Assembly (NCBI RefSeq): GCF_038502225.1
Contig: NC_091323.1
Span: forward strand, 28,758,845 to 28,822,844
Direction: 5' to 3'
DNA: 64,000 nucleotides
Source of the DNA: Cherax quadricarinatus
Lineage: Eukaryota > Arthropoda > Malacostraca > Decapoda > Parastacidae
In this document: one piece after another, positions 10,318-21,039 of the stretch
Numbering within the stretch: position 1 is the stretch's first letter
Layout of the letters: every line of letters starts with the position of its first letter
Translations under genes and position numbers: made by a program
The notes under the pieces: model-generated
What the model was told of the DNA's origin: nothing
Seen by the model: the letters and a program-made list of their open reading frames with translations, nothing else
Database searches by the model: none

Positions 10318-11071
10318 TGTCAGTGGAACGCCTTCCAACTGAACAAAAGAAATTAATGGAAAAATAAATAAATAAAGAAATGATTTAGGAAAAACAAGAA
10401 AAATGATTTTTGAGAATTTTACTTAAAATTTAAATATAATAAAAAAAATATGGCCTTCAGTTCTTGTAGTTGGGTAGGAGTAGGTATGGCCCTGGATAGT
10501 TCCTCTGATGTTATTTATGTAGGTTATCCTGGGCAGATGGTAATCCGATGTTCTGGAATCTCCTACCACTTGGATGGAGCACAAGTAGAATAGGTAAGGG
10601 CTGGTAGTTGTAGAATAATGTTAATAAGTGTTATTAACATACGTCTTGCCCCTTTATCTGGCGTCTATCCTGGAAGACCACGCCAGGAACAGAGCTGACA
10701 AATAAGAGAAAATAAAACTGGTTACCCATAGTCATGATAATATAACATTTAAGAAAGAAAAAGAATGATAAATGCCAAAATCATTACTGGTAACCAGCAA
10801 ACACTAGAAAAGAACAAACAGTAATACTCCTGGTAGATCACCCCACCTGATTAGGAGAAGAGTGGAGGCGAAGTGACTCTCCAAACTTCAATCCACACCA
10901 GGTAAGGTCAATATTACCAGGAGTAGAAACTTTAACAAATCGGACACCAGGAACTAGTTTTGCCCCAGCCCGCCAGAGAGGGGGGGGTGAGTGCGCGCGC
11001 AACGTAACTAGCTAATGGTTCCTGGTTGCCCGAACAACCTTAACCCCACTTACACCTACTTTTCCCTCACA
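10318..11071 (-). repeat. 5' LTR of element 1
   Basis: Upstream LTR in element orientation, expected to hold the promoter. Same length and, by eye, same sequence as 4562-5315. Followed on the plus strand by the ACGCC target duplication. Confidence 0.96.
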
Positions 11072-11076
11072 ACGCC

Positions 11077-12225
11077 ATTACTACCACTATTCCTGACCAC
11101 TACAACGACCACCATCCCCACCACTTCTCGGTACCATCACCGTCAGAGATCTATGTTCTAGTACTACCACTGCTGCAACCACCATTATCACTGTAAGCAG
11201 CAGCAGCAGCATTACAAATAGTGACGGAAGCGCTAGCAGCAGCAGCATCACAGGTAGTGTTAGGTGCGCTAACAGCAGCAGCATCATCATAGCATCACAG
11301 CAGCATCATAGCATCACAGGTAGTGTTAGGTGCATTAACAGCAGCATCATAGCATAGCAGCAACATCATAGCAGTCTCATAGGATCACAGCAGCATCATA
11401 GCATCACAGCAGCATTATAGCATCACAGGTAGTGTTAGGTGCATTAACAGCAGCATCATAGCATAGCAGCAACATCATAGCAGTCTCATAGGATCACAGC
11501 AGCATCATAGCATCACAGCAGCATTATAGCATCACAGGTAGTGTTAGGTGCATTAACAGCAGCATCATAGCATAGCAGCAACATCATAGCAGTCTCATAG
11601 GATCACAGCAGCATTATAGCATCACAGGTAGTGTTAGGTGCATTAACAGCAGCATCATAGCATAGCAGCAACATCATAGCAGTCTCATAGGATCACAGCA
11701 GCATCACAGCATCATAGCATCAAAACAGCATCATAACATCACAGCAGCATCATAGCTGCATCACAACAGCATCATGGCATTACAGCAGCATCACAGGTAA
11801 TGTCATGTCCACTAACAGCAGCAGCATCATAGCATCACCGCAGCATCATAGCATCACAGCAGCATCATAGCAACATCATAGCATCACAGGTAGTGTTAGG
11901 TCCACTAACAGCAGCAGCAGCATCATAGCATCGTTGCAGCATCATCACAGGTAGTGTTAGGTCCAACAGCAGAGGCAGCATCACAGCAACAGTATCACAG
12001 CAGCAGCATCACAGCAACAGTATCACAGCAGAGGGAGCATCACAGCAGCAGTATCACAGCAGAGGGAGCATCACAGCCACAATATCACAGGAGAGGGAGC
12101 ATCACAGCAGCAGTATCACAGCAGAGGGAGCATCACAGCAGCAGTATCACGGCAACAGCATCATAGGTAGTGTTAGGTTCACCAACAACAGCGGCAGCAT
12201 CAGCCAGGACGCTGGCGTCTCCCAC
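11077..12225. repeat. CAG/ATC-rich repeat DNA with a 109-bp higher-order unit
   Basis: Built from CATCACAGCAG and CATCATAG words. The marker GGTAGTGTTAGGTGCATTAA recurs with its TAGTGTTAGG core at 11321, 11430, 11539 and 11629, giving spacings of 109, 109 and 90 bp. From about 11980 to 12165 a 27-30 bp unit with CACAGCAGAGGGAGCAT is tandemly repeated. Short open frames here are simple-repeat artefacts. Confidence 0.9.
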
Positions 12226-12306
12226 AGTATGTGTGTGTGTGTGTGTGTGAGAGAGAGCTCCAGACTATATGCCAGAGGTCACGACGCGTCTGGCCGCTGC
12301 TGCTAC

Positions 12307-12340
<34 letters not shown>

Positions 12341-12568
12341 TCTTCTGTAATGCTGCTGCGGCTTGCTGCTTCTACTGTTCCAACTGCTACTACTGCTCCT
12401 GCTTATGTGATGGTTATTGTATAGATTCTCTTGCCTTTCCTCCTGCTGAAGGTACTGGTTCTTCAGTTCCTGCTTTTGTTGGTTCTGCTGTTGTTGCTAC
12501 CTCTTCTGTTTCTGATACTGCAGCTGCTGTTGATCCCGTAATTCTCCTCCTGCTTCTGTTCATACCGT
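12226..12568. repeat. (GT)n tract and CTG-rich sequence
   Basis: A (GT) dinucleotide run (about 12226-12249) and GA run precede CTG/CTT triplet-rich DNA from about 12290. The CTG-rich part grades into the larger array that follows. No recognisable gene. Confidence 0.8.
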
Positions 12569-14091
12569 TTGTTTGATTCTGCAGCTCATGTTGCTGTCGC
12601 TTCTATTGATGTTCTTGCTTCTGCAGCTACTGCTGCTGTTGATGTTGCTGGTGCTCCTACTACTGTTGATGTTGCTGGTGCTCCTACTACTGTTGATCTT
12701 GTTGGTGCTCCTACTACTGCTGCTGCTGTTGATGTTGCTGGTGCTCCTACTACTGCTGCTGTTGATGTTGCTGGTGCTCCTACTACTGCTGCTGTTGATG
12801 TTGCTGGTGCTCCTACTACTGCTGCTGTTCATGTTGCTGGTGCTGCTCCTACTACTGCTGTTGCTGCTACTACTTCTGCTGCTGTTGCTGCTTCTACCAT
12901 TACTACTGCTGCCAGTACTGCTACTGCTGCTGCTGTTGATGTTGCTGGTGCTGCTACTACTGCTGCTGTCGTTGTTGCTGGTGCTCCTACTACTGCTGCT
13001 GTTCATGTTGCTGGTGCTGCTCCTACTACTGCTGTTGCTGCTGTTGATGTTGCTGGTGCTACTACTACTGCTGCTGTTGCTGCTTCTACCATTACTACTG
13101 CTGCCAGTACTGCTACTACTGCTGCTGTTGATGTTGCTGGTGCTGCTACTACTGCTGCTGTCGTTGTTGCTGGTGCTCCTACTACTGCTGCTGCTGCTTC
13201 TACCATTACTACTGCTGCCAGTACTGCTGCTACCACTATTGCTGCTTCTACCAGCACTGCTGCTTTTCCAGTACTGCTGCTACCACTTCTGCTGCTACCA
13301 GTACTTCTGCTGCTTCATCTACTAATACTACTGCTGCTACCATTACTGCTGCTATCACTACTGCTGCTACCAGTACTGCTGCTACCACTACTGCTGCTGC
13401 TTCATCTACCAATACTACTACTGCTGCTACCAGTACTGCTGCTGCTTCATCTACTAATACTTCTGCTGCTGCTACCAGTACTGCTGCTACCACTACTGCT
13501 GTTACCAGTACTGCTGCTACCACTACTGCTGCTGCTTCATCTACCAATACTACTACTGCTGCTACCAGTACTGCTGCTGCTACCAGTACTGCTGCTGCTT
13601 CATCTACTAATACTTCTGCTGCTGCTACCAGTACTGCTGCTACCACTACTGCTGCTACCAGTACTGCTGCTACCACTACTGCTGCTGCTTCATCTACCAA
13701 TACTACTGCTGCTGCTGCTACCACTACTGCTGCTGCTTCATCTACCAATACTACTACTGCTGCTGTTACCACTACTGCTGCTACCAGTACTGCTGCTACC
13801 ACTACTGCTGCTGCTTCATCTACCAATACTACTACTGCTGCTGTTACCACTACTGCTGCTACCAGTACTGCTGCTACCACTACTGCTGCTGCTTCATCTA
13901 CCAATACTACTACTGCTACCACTACTGCTGCTACCACTACTGCTGCTACCACTACTGCTGCTACCACTACTGCTGCTGCTTCATCTACCAATACTACTAC
14001 TGCTGCTGCTACCACTACTGCTGCTACCACTACTGCTGCTACCACTACTGCTGCTACCACTACTTCTGCTGCTACCGCTACTGCTGTTACC

Positions 14092-14125
<34 letters not shown>

Positions 14126-14150
14126 ATGCTGCTGATGCTGCTGATGCTGT
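12569..14150. repeat. CTG/CTA trinucleotide-type array, about 1.6 kb
   Basis: The first part is a unit of about 33 bp with GTTGATGTTGCTGGTGCTCC and ACTACTGCTGCT. The second is a set of 18-45 bp units built from ACTGCTGCTACC and GCTTCATCTACC. All unit lengths are multiples of three, so frames stay open on both strands: a 606-codon plus frame (Ala/Thr/Val then Leu/Pro, changing phase near 13262) and a 281-codon minus frame. There is no globular segment, no domain and no splice context, so I read it as non-coding. Confidence 0.9.
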
Positions 14151-14189
14151 TAGGTACGATTATGAAGCTTTTCTCACCTCCAGTGAATG

Positions 14190-14350
14190 TTGTTGCTGGT
14201 GGTTGTGATGATAGTGGTGATAGTTGTGGTGATGGTAGTGTTGGTGGTGCAGGTGGTTGGAGTGGTGAGGATAGTAGTAGTTGTGGTGGTGACGGTAGTG
14301 GTACTGATTGCGGATGTGATGGTAGTGGTTGTGGGAGTAATGATAGTAAT
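14190..14350. repeat. GGT/GAT-rich simple repeat
   Basis: Imperfect GGTGGTGATAGTGGT-type repeats, a motif family that recurs in this window at 15.5, 31.7 and 42.2 kb. Confidence 0.75.
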
Positions 14351-14690
14351 TATTACAAAAAAGTAATTTTTAAAAGACGATGGTATTAAGATTTACTTCT
14401 TTTGTAATAAAGAGTTCGGGATACATAAATACACACATTAATAAATTAATCTTTAATATATAAAAATCAACTATCTTTGGTCTAGAGGTATTTGAACTAT
14501 GATATAATAATAATATGTACATGTTACTATAATAAATTATAATCAGCATTTTACTAAAATATAATTAATAACCCTACACAGGGTACAACTCTTGACACTA
14601 CTGTCACTATATATATATATCTCTATGCTAAAACAATAAATTATAAATAACATTTTTATAATAATAAATTACAATCAACTGCCTCTCACG
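14351..14690. other. AT-rich spacer, nothing recognised
   Basis: AT-rich sequence with a short (TA) run near 14610. I see no open frame, RNA gene or repeat family here. Confidence 0.6.
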
Positions 14691-14905
14691 ACACGAAGTC
14701 AGTCACACGACACTGTTCAGTGTACACTACAACCAGGCCATCTTCAGTGTCCCACGACACCCTTTTCATCTCAGTGTTCCACTACGGTCCTGTGCATATC
14801 TCAGTGTTCCACTCCATCGTACGTCCCTCAGTGTCACACTACGGTCCTGGCCCAGTTCAGTGTAACACTCCAACCTTTTCTTCATGTAATGTCCCACTAA
14901 ACAGC
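14691..14905. repeat. Imperfect short tandem repeat
   Basis: Several diverged copies of a 25-45 bp unit with TTCAGTGT followed by CCCAC, CCACTA or ACACTAC and often CGGTCCTG. 14906-15100 follows with no recognised feature. Confidence 0.6.
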
Positions 14906-15100
14906 ATCTGACGACTCCGGCCCACAGTTGATCAACGTAGACGGTGAGTCCACAGACATCACCGGTAGTCCAGTAAATCCTCTCCAAAGGCGGTTGACAC
15001 ACCGCTAGCCGAACACCATGCTGCAAGCTCACTGAATGCGGCCGTCAAGTAACTGAGGCCAACAGACTCAGTGAGCTGCGGTGAGCGGTTCTTCTAACGC

Positions 15101-15430
15101 CAGTAGATAGGTACGATTCGGTGGTCAGGTACTTACTGCATAGACGTGTACCCTGAGGAGTTCAGGTACTTAATGTTGAAGCCAGTAGACGTGTACCCTT
15201 CGGTGGTCAGGTACCTACTGCTTAGGTGTGTACAGCGAGGCGCTCTGGTACATACTGTTACTAAAGCCAGTAGACGTGTACCCTTCGGTGGTCAGGTACC
15301 TACTGCTTAGGTGTGTACAGCGAGGCGCTCTGGTACATACTGTTACTAAAGCCAGTAGACGTGTACCCTTCGGTGGTCAGGTACCTACTGCTTAGGTGTG
15401 TACCGTGAGGCACTCAGGCTCTTACTGCTC
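15101..15430. repeat. 85-bp tandem repeat, about 3.5 copies
   Basis: GCCAGTAGACGTGTACCCTT starts at 15181, 15266 and 15351, spacing exactly 85 bp. The unit also has CGGTGGTCAGGTACCTACTG and CTCTGGTACATACTG. A diverged partial copy precedes it. The adjacent spacing of identical 85-bp units suggests recent duplication. Confidence 0.92.
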
Positions 15431-15529
15431 TAAGGCCGGCTCAGCAGCCCCCACATTGGGTTTGATGACGCACCCAGTGGTACTGCCGGCCGGCAGGTTA
15501 ACTATTTAACCGCTAGTTTGGCAGGGGCC

Positions 15530-16065
15530 GCAACAGTAATTGTGGTGACAGTAATGGTGGTAGTGCTAATGGTTGTGATGGTAATAGTTGTGGTAATGAA
15601 GGTAACATTGTGACGGTAGTGGTTGTGATGATGGTAGTTGTGGTAGTGACGGTGACAGTGTTGGTAGTGGTTGTGGTTTTGACGGTAGTTGTTGTGATAG
15701 TGATGATGACACTGACGGTAATAGTTGTGGTAGTGATGGTGACATTACCAGTAGTGGTGGTGATGGTAATTATAGTGGTAGTGATGGTGACACTGACGGT
15801 GGTGATGGTAATAGTTGTGGTAGTGATGGTGACACTGACGGTAGTGGTGATGGTAATAGTTGTGGTAGTGATGGTGACACTGACGGTAGTGGTGGTGATG
15901 GTAATATTTGTGGTAGTGATGGTGACACTGACGGTAGTGGTGGTGATGGAAATAGTTGTGGTAGTGATGGTGACACTGACGGTAGTGGTGGTGATGGCAA
16001 TAGTTGTGGTAGTGATGGTGACACTGACGGTAGTGGTGGTGATGGTAATAGTTGTGGTAAACATC
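15530..16065. repeat. 48-bp GTG/GAT minisatellite
   Basis: Units of 42-48 bp with GATGGTGACACTGACGGTAG and GGTAATAGTTGTGGTAGT. The most regular part is 15780-16060. It resumes at 16516-16545 on the far side of the foldback element, showing that the element inserted into this array. Open frames on both strands follow from triplet-multiple unit lengths. Confidence 0.9.
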
Positions 16066-16089
16066 GAAATGGTATAAAATACCGACAAC

Positions 16090-16515
16090 TTGTTAGGTAA
16101 GACACATATGCAACAGTTAGGTATCTTTATTTCGAAACGTTTCGCCTACACAGTAGGCTTCTTCAGTCGAGTACAGTAAAGTTGATAGAAGCAGAAGACG
16201 TGAAGACGATGTAATCAGTCCATCACCCTTGAAGTTTTGAGGTGATCAGTCCCTCAGTCTGGAGAAGAATATTGTTCCATAGTCTGAAACAATATGTTTC
16301 AGACATATGTCTGACATATTTCAGACTATGGAACAATATTCTCCAGACGGAGGGACTGACCACCTCAAAACTTCAAGGGTGATGGACTGATTACATCGTC
16401 TTCACGTCTTCTGCTTCTATCAACTTTACTGTACTCGACTGAAGAAGCCTACTGTGTAGGCGAAACGTTTCGAAATAAAGATACCTAACTGTTGCATATG
16501 TGTCTTACCTAACAA
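16090..16515. mobile_element. Foldback element with about 200-bp inverted arms
   Basis: Arms 16090-16289 and 16319-16515 are almost perfect inverted repeats (one obvious 3-nt indel, few mismatches) around a 29-bp centre that itself contains CAGACATATGTCTG. The termini read TTGTTAGGTAAGACAC. The 13-mer AATAGTTGTGGTA lies on both sides, which could be a target duplication or just the host minisatellite unit. There is no coding sequence, so it would be non-autonomous. The family is related to the decayed copy at 2333-2860. Possible affiliations are a foldback-type DNA transposon or terminal repeats of a Penelope-like element. Confidence 0.85.
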
Positions 16516-16555
16516 CAATAGTTGTGGTAGTGATGGTGATACTGTTACACTAATG

Positions 16556-17320
16556 GTCGCCTCACTGTACTCGCCTAGTTGTGTTTGCAGGGGTCGATTC
16601 ATAGGTCTTATTGACTTGTTTCCCGTATTCATACCTACTCTTGAAGCTGTGTAGTGCTGTCATTCACCTTCTCCATCTAGTGCACTCCATTTCCTCATAA
16701 CCGTAAGACCGAAATGGTACTTCCTAACATCTCTGTGGTACATCTGCGTCTTCGGCTACCATCTGTGTCCCCTGGCTCCATGTCCTCGCATTTAAAATAA
16801 TCTGACCATATCCACTCTAATCCTCCGAGCATTTTGTATGTAATGAGTATGTCTCACCTGGCCCTCCTCAGTGTTGCTGAGTTTAGTTCCTTAGTAGTCC
16901 AGTTTTCTCAGTTCCTGTCTCATTGTCGTTGCGAACCTTTAGTTCTTTCATAATTTTTTAACATGGTTGATCACGTGCGGGCTCCATACTGGCGCCACAT
17001 ACTCCAAGATAGCTTTAATGTACAGTATATTGTTTGTGGCCTATATTAATCTTTGTTCAGCTTTCTGAACGATGATCTTTCTTCTGTTTGTGTGTGTACT
17101 CACCAAGTTGTGTTTGCCTGGGTCGTGACTCGGCTCCTGGCCCTGGATCCTAGACTACATTGATCTGCATCACTGATTTCTGGCCTCTCTTGTCTTTTCA
17201 TATCTAAGTTTACCTCCACCACCTCCTCATCCAAGACATTCCACTTACCAACAACCCCGAGACTAAAGAGATACTTCCCAACATTGCCAGTAATGCAGAG
17301 CCTCAAGGTTAACACTTGTT
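16556..17320 (-). pseudogene. LINE 3' end fragments (RT C-terminus and 3' tail), decayed
   Basis: Two adjacent minus-strand relics. Near 16960-17030 the minus strand reads ILEYVAPVWSPHV, the same motif as ILEYAAPVWNPHL in the LINE at 50.8 kb. At 17315-17100 a 71-codon frame contains GKYLFSLGVVGKWNVLDEEV, matching the KYFFSHRVVRKWNSLGSDVV segment of that LINE. Tail words related to ACTCRCCTAGTTGTGTTTGC occur at 16566 and 17098, and a counterpart lies at 51345-51365. These are 5'-truncated, mutated copies with no function expected. 17321-17463 shows nothing. Confidence 0.75.
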
Positions 17321-17463
17321 TGCCTTTTTAAAACATAAGTAAAAAAACTTATTTTTCCTACAACACACAAATGTTATTTAACTATATAAGTTGTATTTTA
17401 TAAATGTAGCCTGGACAGATACTTAAATGTGTTTGAAACCTGGGAGTCAGGCTAATCTGAGCT

Positions 17464-17978
17464 ATGGAACACTGGACAGCTTTACTGTACTCACCGTCCT
17501 CTCGGGAGTATTGGGACTATGAGTTTGTCAAAGCAGTAGTCCTGGAGACTTATGTCTCGGTACCAGCCAAATATCAACTAAAATTTCGTAATCTTCGTTG
17601 GAATAACAATGAAATTAATCACGATTTTGCACAGGTGGTGGCATGCTGTGGTGGGTGGCTATTATTTCCATAAATTGGTGCAATTAATCTTGCTCGCAGC
17701 ACAATAGACGATGGCTAGGAATATCTGGAGCACAAGGAAGTAGAAACAAGTCGTTGTGTAAGTTTGCAAAATTGCACATCCAGTACGTGTGATGTGCATC
17801 ACGTTGTTGAACGACAAAGATCTCTTATTCGGTCTCGGCACATTCAAGCAAGACCTGGTAATAACTATTGCAATAATACTTCTAAGAGGTCTTGTGTACC
17901 TGGTCTAGTACAGGTTGTCGAGATAATTGCAAACAGTCAACCAGTGCCTGGTCTGAGCAGACCACAAAACTTGTCTTA
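17464..17978 (+). pseudogene. Gag remnant of an older gypsy-type element
   Basis: A 69-codon frame (17464-17673) contains WTALLYS, FVKAVVLETYVSVPAKYQLKFRNL and FAQV, which aligns in order with WATLLHTAL, AVKLTILETYNLLPVSYQRAFRTL and FARE of the element 2 gag. Continuation to 17978 is broken by stops and shifts. Element 2 is inserted directly next to it, so this looks like a nested insertion. I could not recognise the other half of the older element beyond 24131. Confidence 0.6.
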
Positions 17979-19205
17979 TGTTGCAACCCCTGAATGGGTT
18001 GCAATATATATAATGTATATTATGATTATGAATATAATGTATATTACCTTTTCATATAATTTTATACTGCTTATATTTGCGATAATAGCTAAATCGTGAA
18101 TACATTGTTTTATAATATTATTTGACTTAGTTACCTGCTGTTAGGTAGGATGTAACATATTATGTGCTCAATACAAGTCTTGATTGTCTAACTACTGTAA
18201 TTATCGCTTGTGGCTCGTTAGACTGCCGGCTTCTGTTTCTGAGCTGCAGCTGTCCACGGAGCTATCACGTGATCGAGGGGGGGGGGGTGCCCTCACCTCG
18301 CCTGAAGTATTCAGTCTGGTCTAAACTCTCTTGGTGGTTGGACAGATTGTCTGTCTCATTATTGTTGTTAGTTCTGTAGAACTCTGTTCACAGAACACTG
18401 TATAGACTTAGTGATTTTCGACGTTGTACTGAGGTTATGTGTCTCATAGACACTCTGAGTAACTCAGGTCCTGAGCTGTAGCTTCTGACCTAACTTGTAC
18501 TGGTATCTGTGTATTATCACAGTCGGGGATTTTCTTATGCTGAACTTAGATTTAGTAGTATGGGAGTTTTGTGACTTCTGGAGGATCTGCAGATGGTCCC
18601 TACTTAGTGTCGTTATATTATCTCCTTGTTCCTGATTCTGTGTCGCAGTTGCTTGTTATATTGCTATTGGGTTTAGCATTCTTTTTATTGTTCAAGCAGA
18701 CTGTTCTGACTGCCAGTTGGTCAAGAAGTTAGTTTATTTGAGGACTTTGTCAGTCACTTGTTTAAGTCTAGTCGAGTCGTGAGACATAGCGAACCACGTA
18801 GAGCACTTACACACAAACTTACTTGTACATATTTGTAATATCTTATTAAATGTTAATGTACCAGACGTAGGTACATAAGAATTATAAATGTGATATGTGC
18901 TTTCAGCACAATACTATTGTGTACGAGAGAAGTGATATTATTTTGATTACTGTGATAAATTTAATTTAATTTGATAGTATACCTCTAGACTTAATAAATT
19001 TATTAAATTTTAATTTCTCTAGTTAGTAGCCTACCAGTTGTAATCCTGAAGCACTATTGAATCATACTGAATTCTAATGGATAATTGGACAAGGATACTG
19101 ACTAATTGTTACGAAACCCCAGTAACAGGCTGGATGCTAGAAGGGCAGTCCTTTCTAGTATTCACTGGAGATCTCTAAGCTTTTAGAATCACGTTTTTTG
19201 TAACA
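17979..19205 (+). repeat. 5' LTR of element 2
   Basis: Starts TGTTGCAACCC and ends TTTTTTGTAACA. The first 25 bp form a hairpin: TTGCAACCC, six bases, GGGTTGCAA. A poly-G run lies near 18280 (longer here than in the 3' copy). Confidence 0.93.
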
Positions 19206-19225
19206 ATGGGGGTCTGTCCGGGAGG
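19206..19225 (+). promoter_or_regulatory. Primer-binding site of element 2
   Basis: TGGGGGTCTGTCCGGGAG begins one base after the LTR. It differs at two adjacent internal positions from the proline-tRNA primer site known from other retroelements (TGGGGGCTCGTCCGGGAT as I recall it), so tRNA-Pro is the likely primer. Confidence 0.75.
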
Positions 19226-19470
19226 CTCTTGATCCAAGGTGTTGGATAAATTGTCCAGTTTGACATACTAGTAACTCTATGATCAAACACTTTGAGTACT
19301 TTCCTAATCTGAAGACAACATACCAGGTGGATGTATGTACTTGACTGAGTCTCTTGATCCAAGGAGATGGAAATACTGTTTATGAGTTCTAACTCTAAGA
19401 CATTCAACACTAACATTCCTATTATGATTATAGTTTCCCATAATCACTCTCTCGTAGTACACTTGTTTAC

Positions 19471-20997
19471 GTGATGTATGCCAAAGTGAAACAGTTAATT
19501 GATACTCTGACTTTGTCTGAGTTAAGTACATTAAAACTTCAGACGTGTTGGCGAGTAGCCAAATATCTCGGTGTGATGTATAACAGGAATTACACCGCAG
19601 AAACTGTCAGAGTGTTAATTAAAGATATATTGTTTCCTGCTCATACAGAGATGTCTGATTATAATTCAAATTCAGAAAGCCTAGTGTCACAATTAGGAAG
19701 TATGACTATTTGATGAAGAAGAAAGAGCAACTAAGGCAGAAGTGAGCCTAGTGTCTGAGCCTAGTGTAGCTCAGTTCTCGCTCACGCCTTCCCTCCTGTT
19801 AGCTTGACGCAGCCACATACTAGAACAGTGTATGCTACACCTGTATCTACTTATCCTAGACCAGATCTAGACTCTCTAGAGACGCCTGAACGAGGTGCCC
19901 GACCTAAGGACAGTCCAGAAAGACATGTTAATTTCCCTACTCCTCCATTACCTACTGGTCCTATCTCTCAGGAACAGTTTGAGAGGTTAGAACGCCTCAT
20001 TATGTTGCAGACTGCAAAAATAGAGGCACAGAGGAAATTGAACAAAGAAGAATTCCAAAGAAAAAATGTTTGTCTGGGAAGACAACAGACTCATAGATCA
20101 CAGGACACATTTAATGTGCAGAAAGCTGCATCCATGGTTCCTAAGTTTTTTGAGAGTGACTTAGACACCTATTTTGATGTGTTTGAGAACCAGGCACGTG
20201 CTATGAACTGGCCACGTAAGCACTGGGCTACCTTGTTGCACACAGCTTTGACAGGAAGAGCTCAAACTTGTACTGCTGCTTTACCATTTGCCAAGTACAT
20301 TAGTTATGACGCTGTCAAACTAACTATTCTAGAGACATATAACTTGTTACCTGTAAGTTATCAAAGGGCATTTCGTACATTACAACGACGGCAAGATCAA
20401 ACTTGTGTAGAGTTTGCTCGTGAGAAAAAAGTTGCATTTGAGAGGTGGTGCAGGTCTGCCGAGTGCAACAACTACGACAGCCTTGTTCAGTTGTTACTAC
20501 ATGAAGAGTTTAACAACTGTATGTCTGCTGACATACAAGAATATCTGATCGATCATTCTACCTTGGACATTCTGGAAACTGCAGCATTAGCAGACAATTA
20601 CGAGATTTCTCACAAACTTGTACTTACTAAAACACAGAGAAACAAGGTAACTAAAAATTGTCCTAGAAGTTGGCAACCTAAATCAGCTGCTCACTGCCGG
20701 CCTGATGTACCTGCTACTGTAACTTCTCGTACCTTTACCAGGAAAACTCACAATCCTGAATCTGTCTCTGTGGCTAGACAGAAATCTGATATCGAGAAGA
20801 AGAAAGTTAAATGTACCTATTGTAACAGAAAAGGACATGCTAGAGAGTATTGCTATAAGTTAGAAAGAGATGCGAGAGACAGTCGTGTGGCTGGCGCCCC
20901 CACACAAGTTGTATCCTCTTCCGAGCAACAAAGGCACCAAAATCCTAGTAATACCTCTGATCCTACTGTTTTAGATAATATTATTCAGAACAGATGA
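19471..20997 (+). pseudogene. Gag of element 2
   Basis: Structural protein of the retrotransposon particle. The N-terminal part (19471-19713) is in the same frame as the main part (19804-20997), but the stretch between reads openly only one frame over (DEEERATKAEVS), so two compensating shifts are implied. Landmarks in the main part: MVPKFFESDLDTYFDVFENQ, NWPRKHWATLLHTAL and AFRTLQRRQDQ of a gypsy Gag core, then a zinc knuckle CTYCNRKGHAREYC near 20813-20855 (CX2CX4HX4C). A TGA at 20995-20997 separates it from protease in the same frame. This suggests an ancestral single Gag-Pol frame like element 1, with TGA arising by mutation or used for readthrough. Confidence 0.85.
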
Positions 20998-21039
20998 CTA
21001 GCGTCAGAAAGTGTATCTGACAAAAAGATTCGTTCAGCG

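Larger units (their letters stand above)
4562..11071 (-). mobile_element. Complete Ty3/gypsy LTR retrotransposon, Gmr1-like order (element 1)
   Basis: Length 6510 bp, reading on the minus strand. Two 754-bp LTRs (4562-5315 and 10318-11071) look identical by eye. Each starts TG and ends CA. The 5-bp sequence ACGCC flanks both ends (4557-4561 and 11072-11076) as a target-site duplication. A tRNA-type primer site lies next to the 5' LTR, a purine tract next to the 3' LTR, and one long gag-pol frame between. Identical LTRs and an uninterrupted frame point to a recent insertion. The pol order is protease, integrase, RT, RNase H, as in Gmr1-like members of Ty3/gypsy. The target was CCA/ATC-rich simple DNA. 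Confidence 0.95.
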
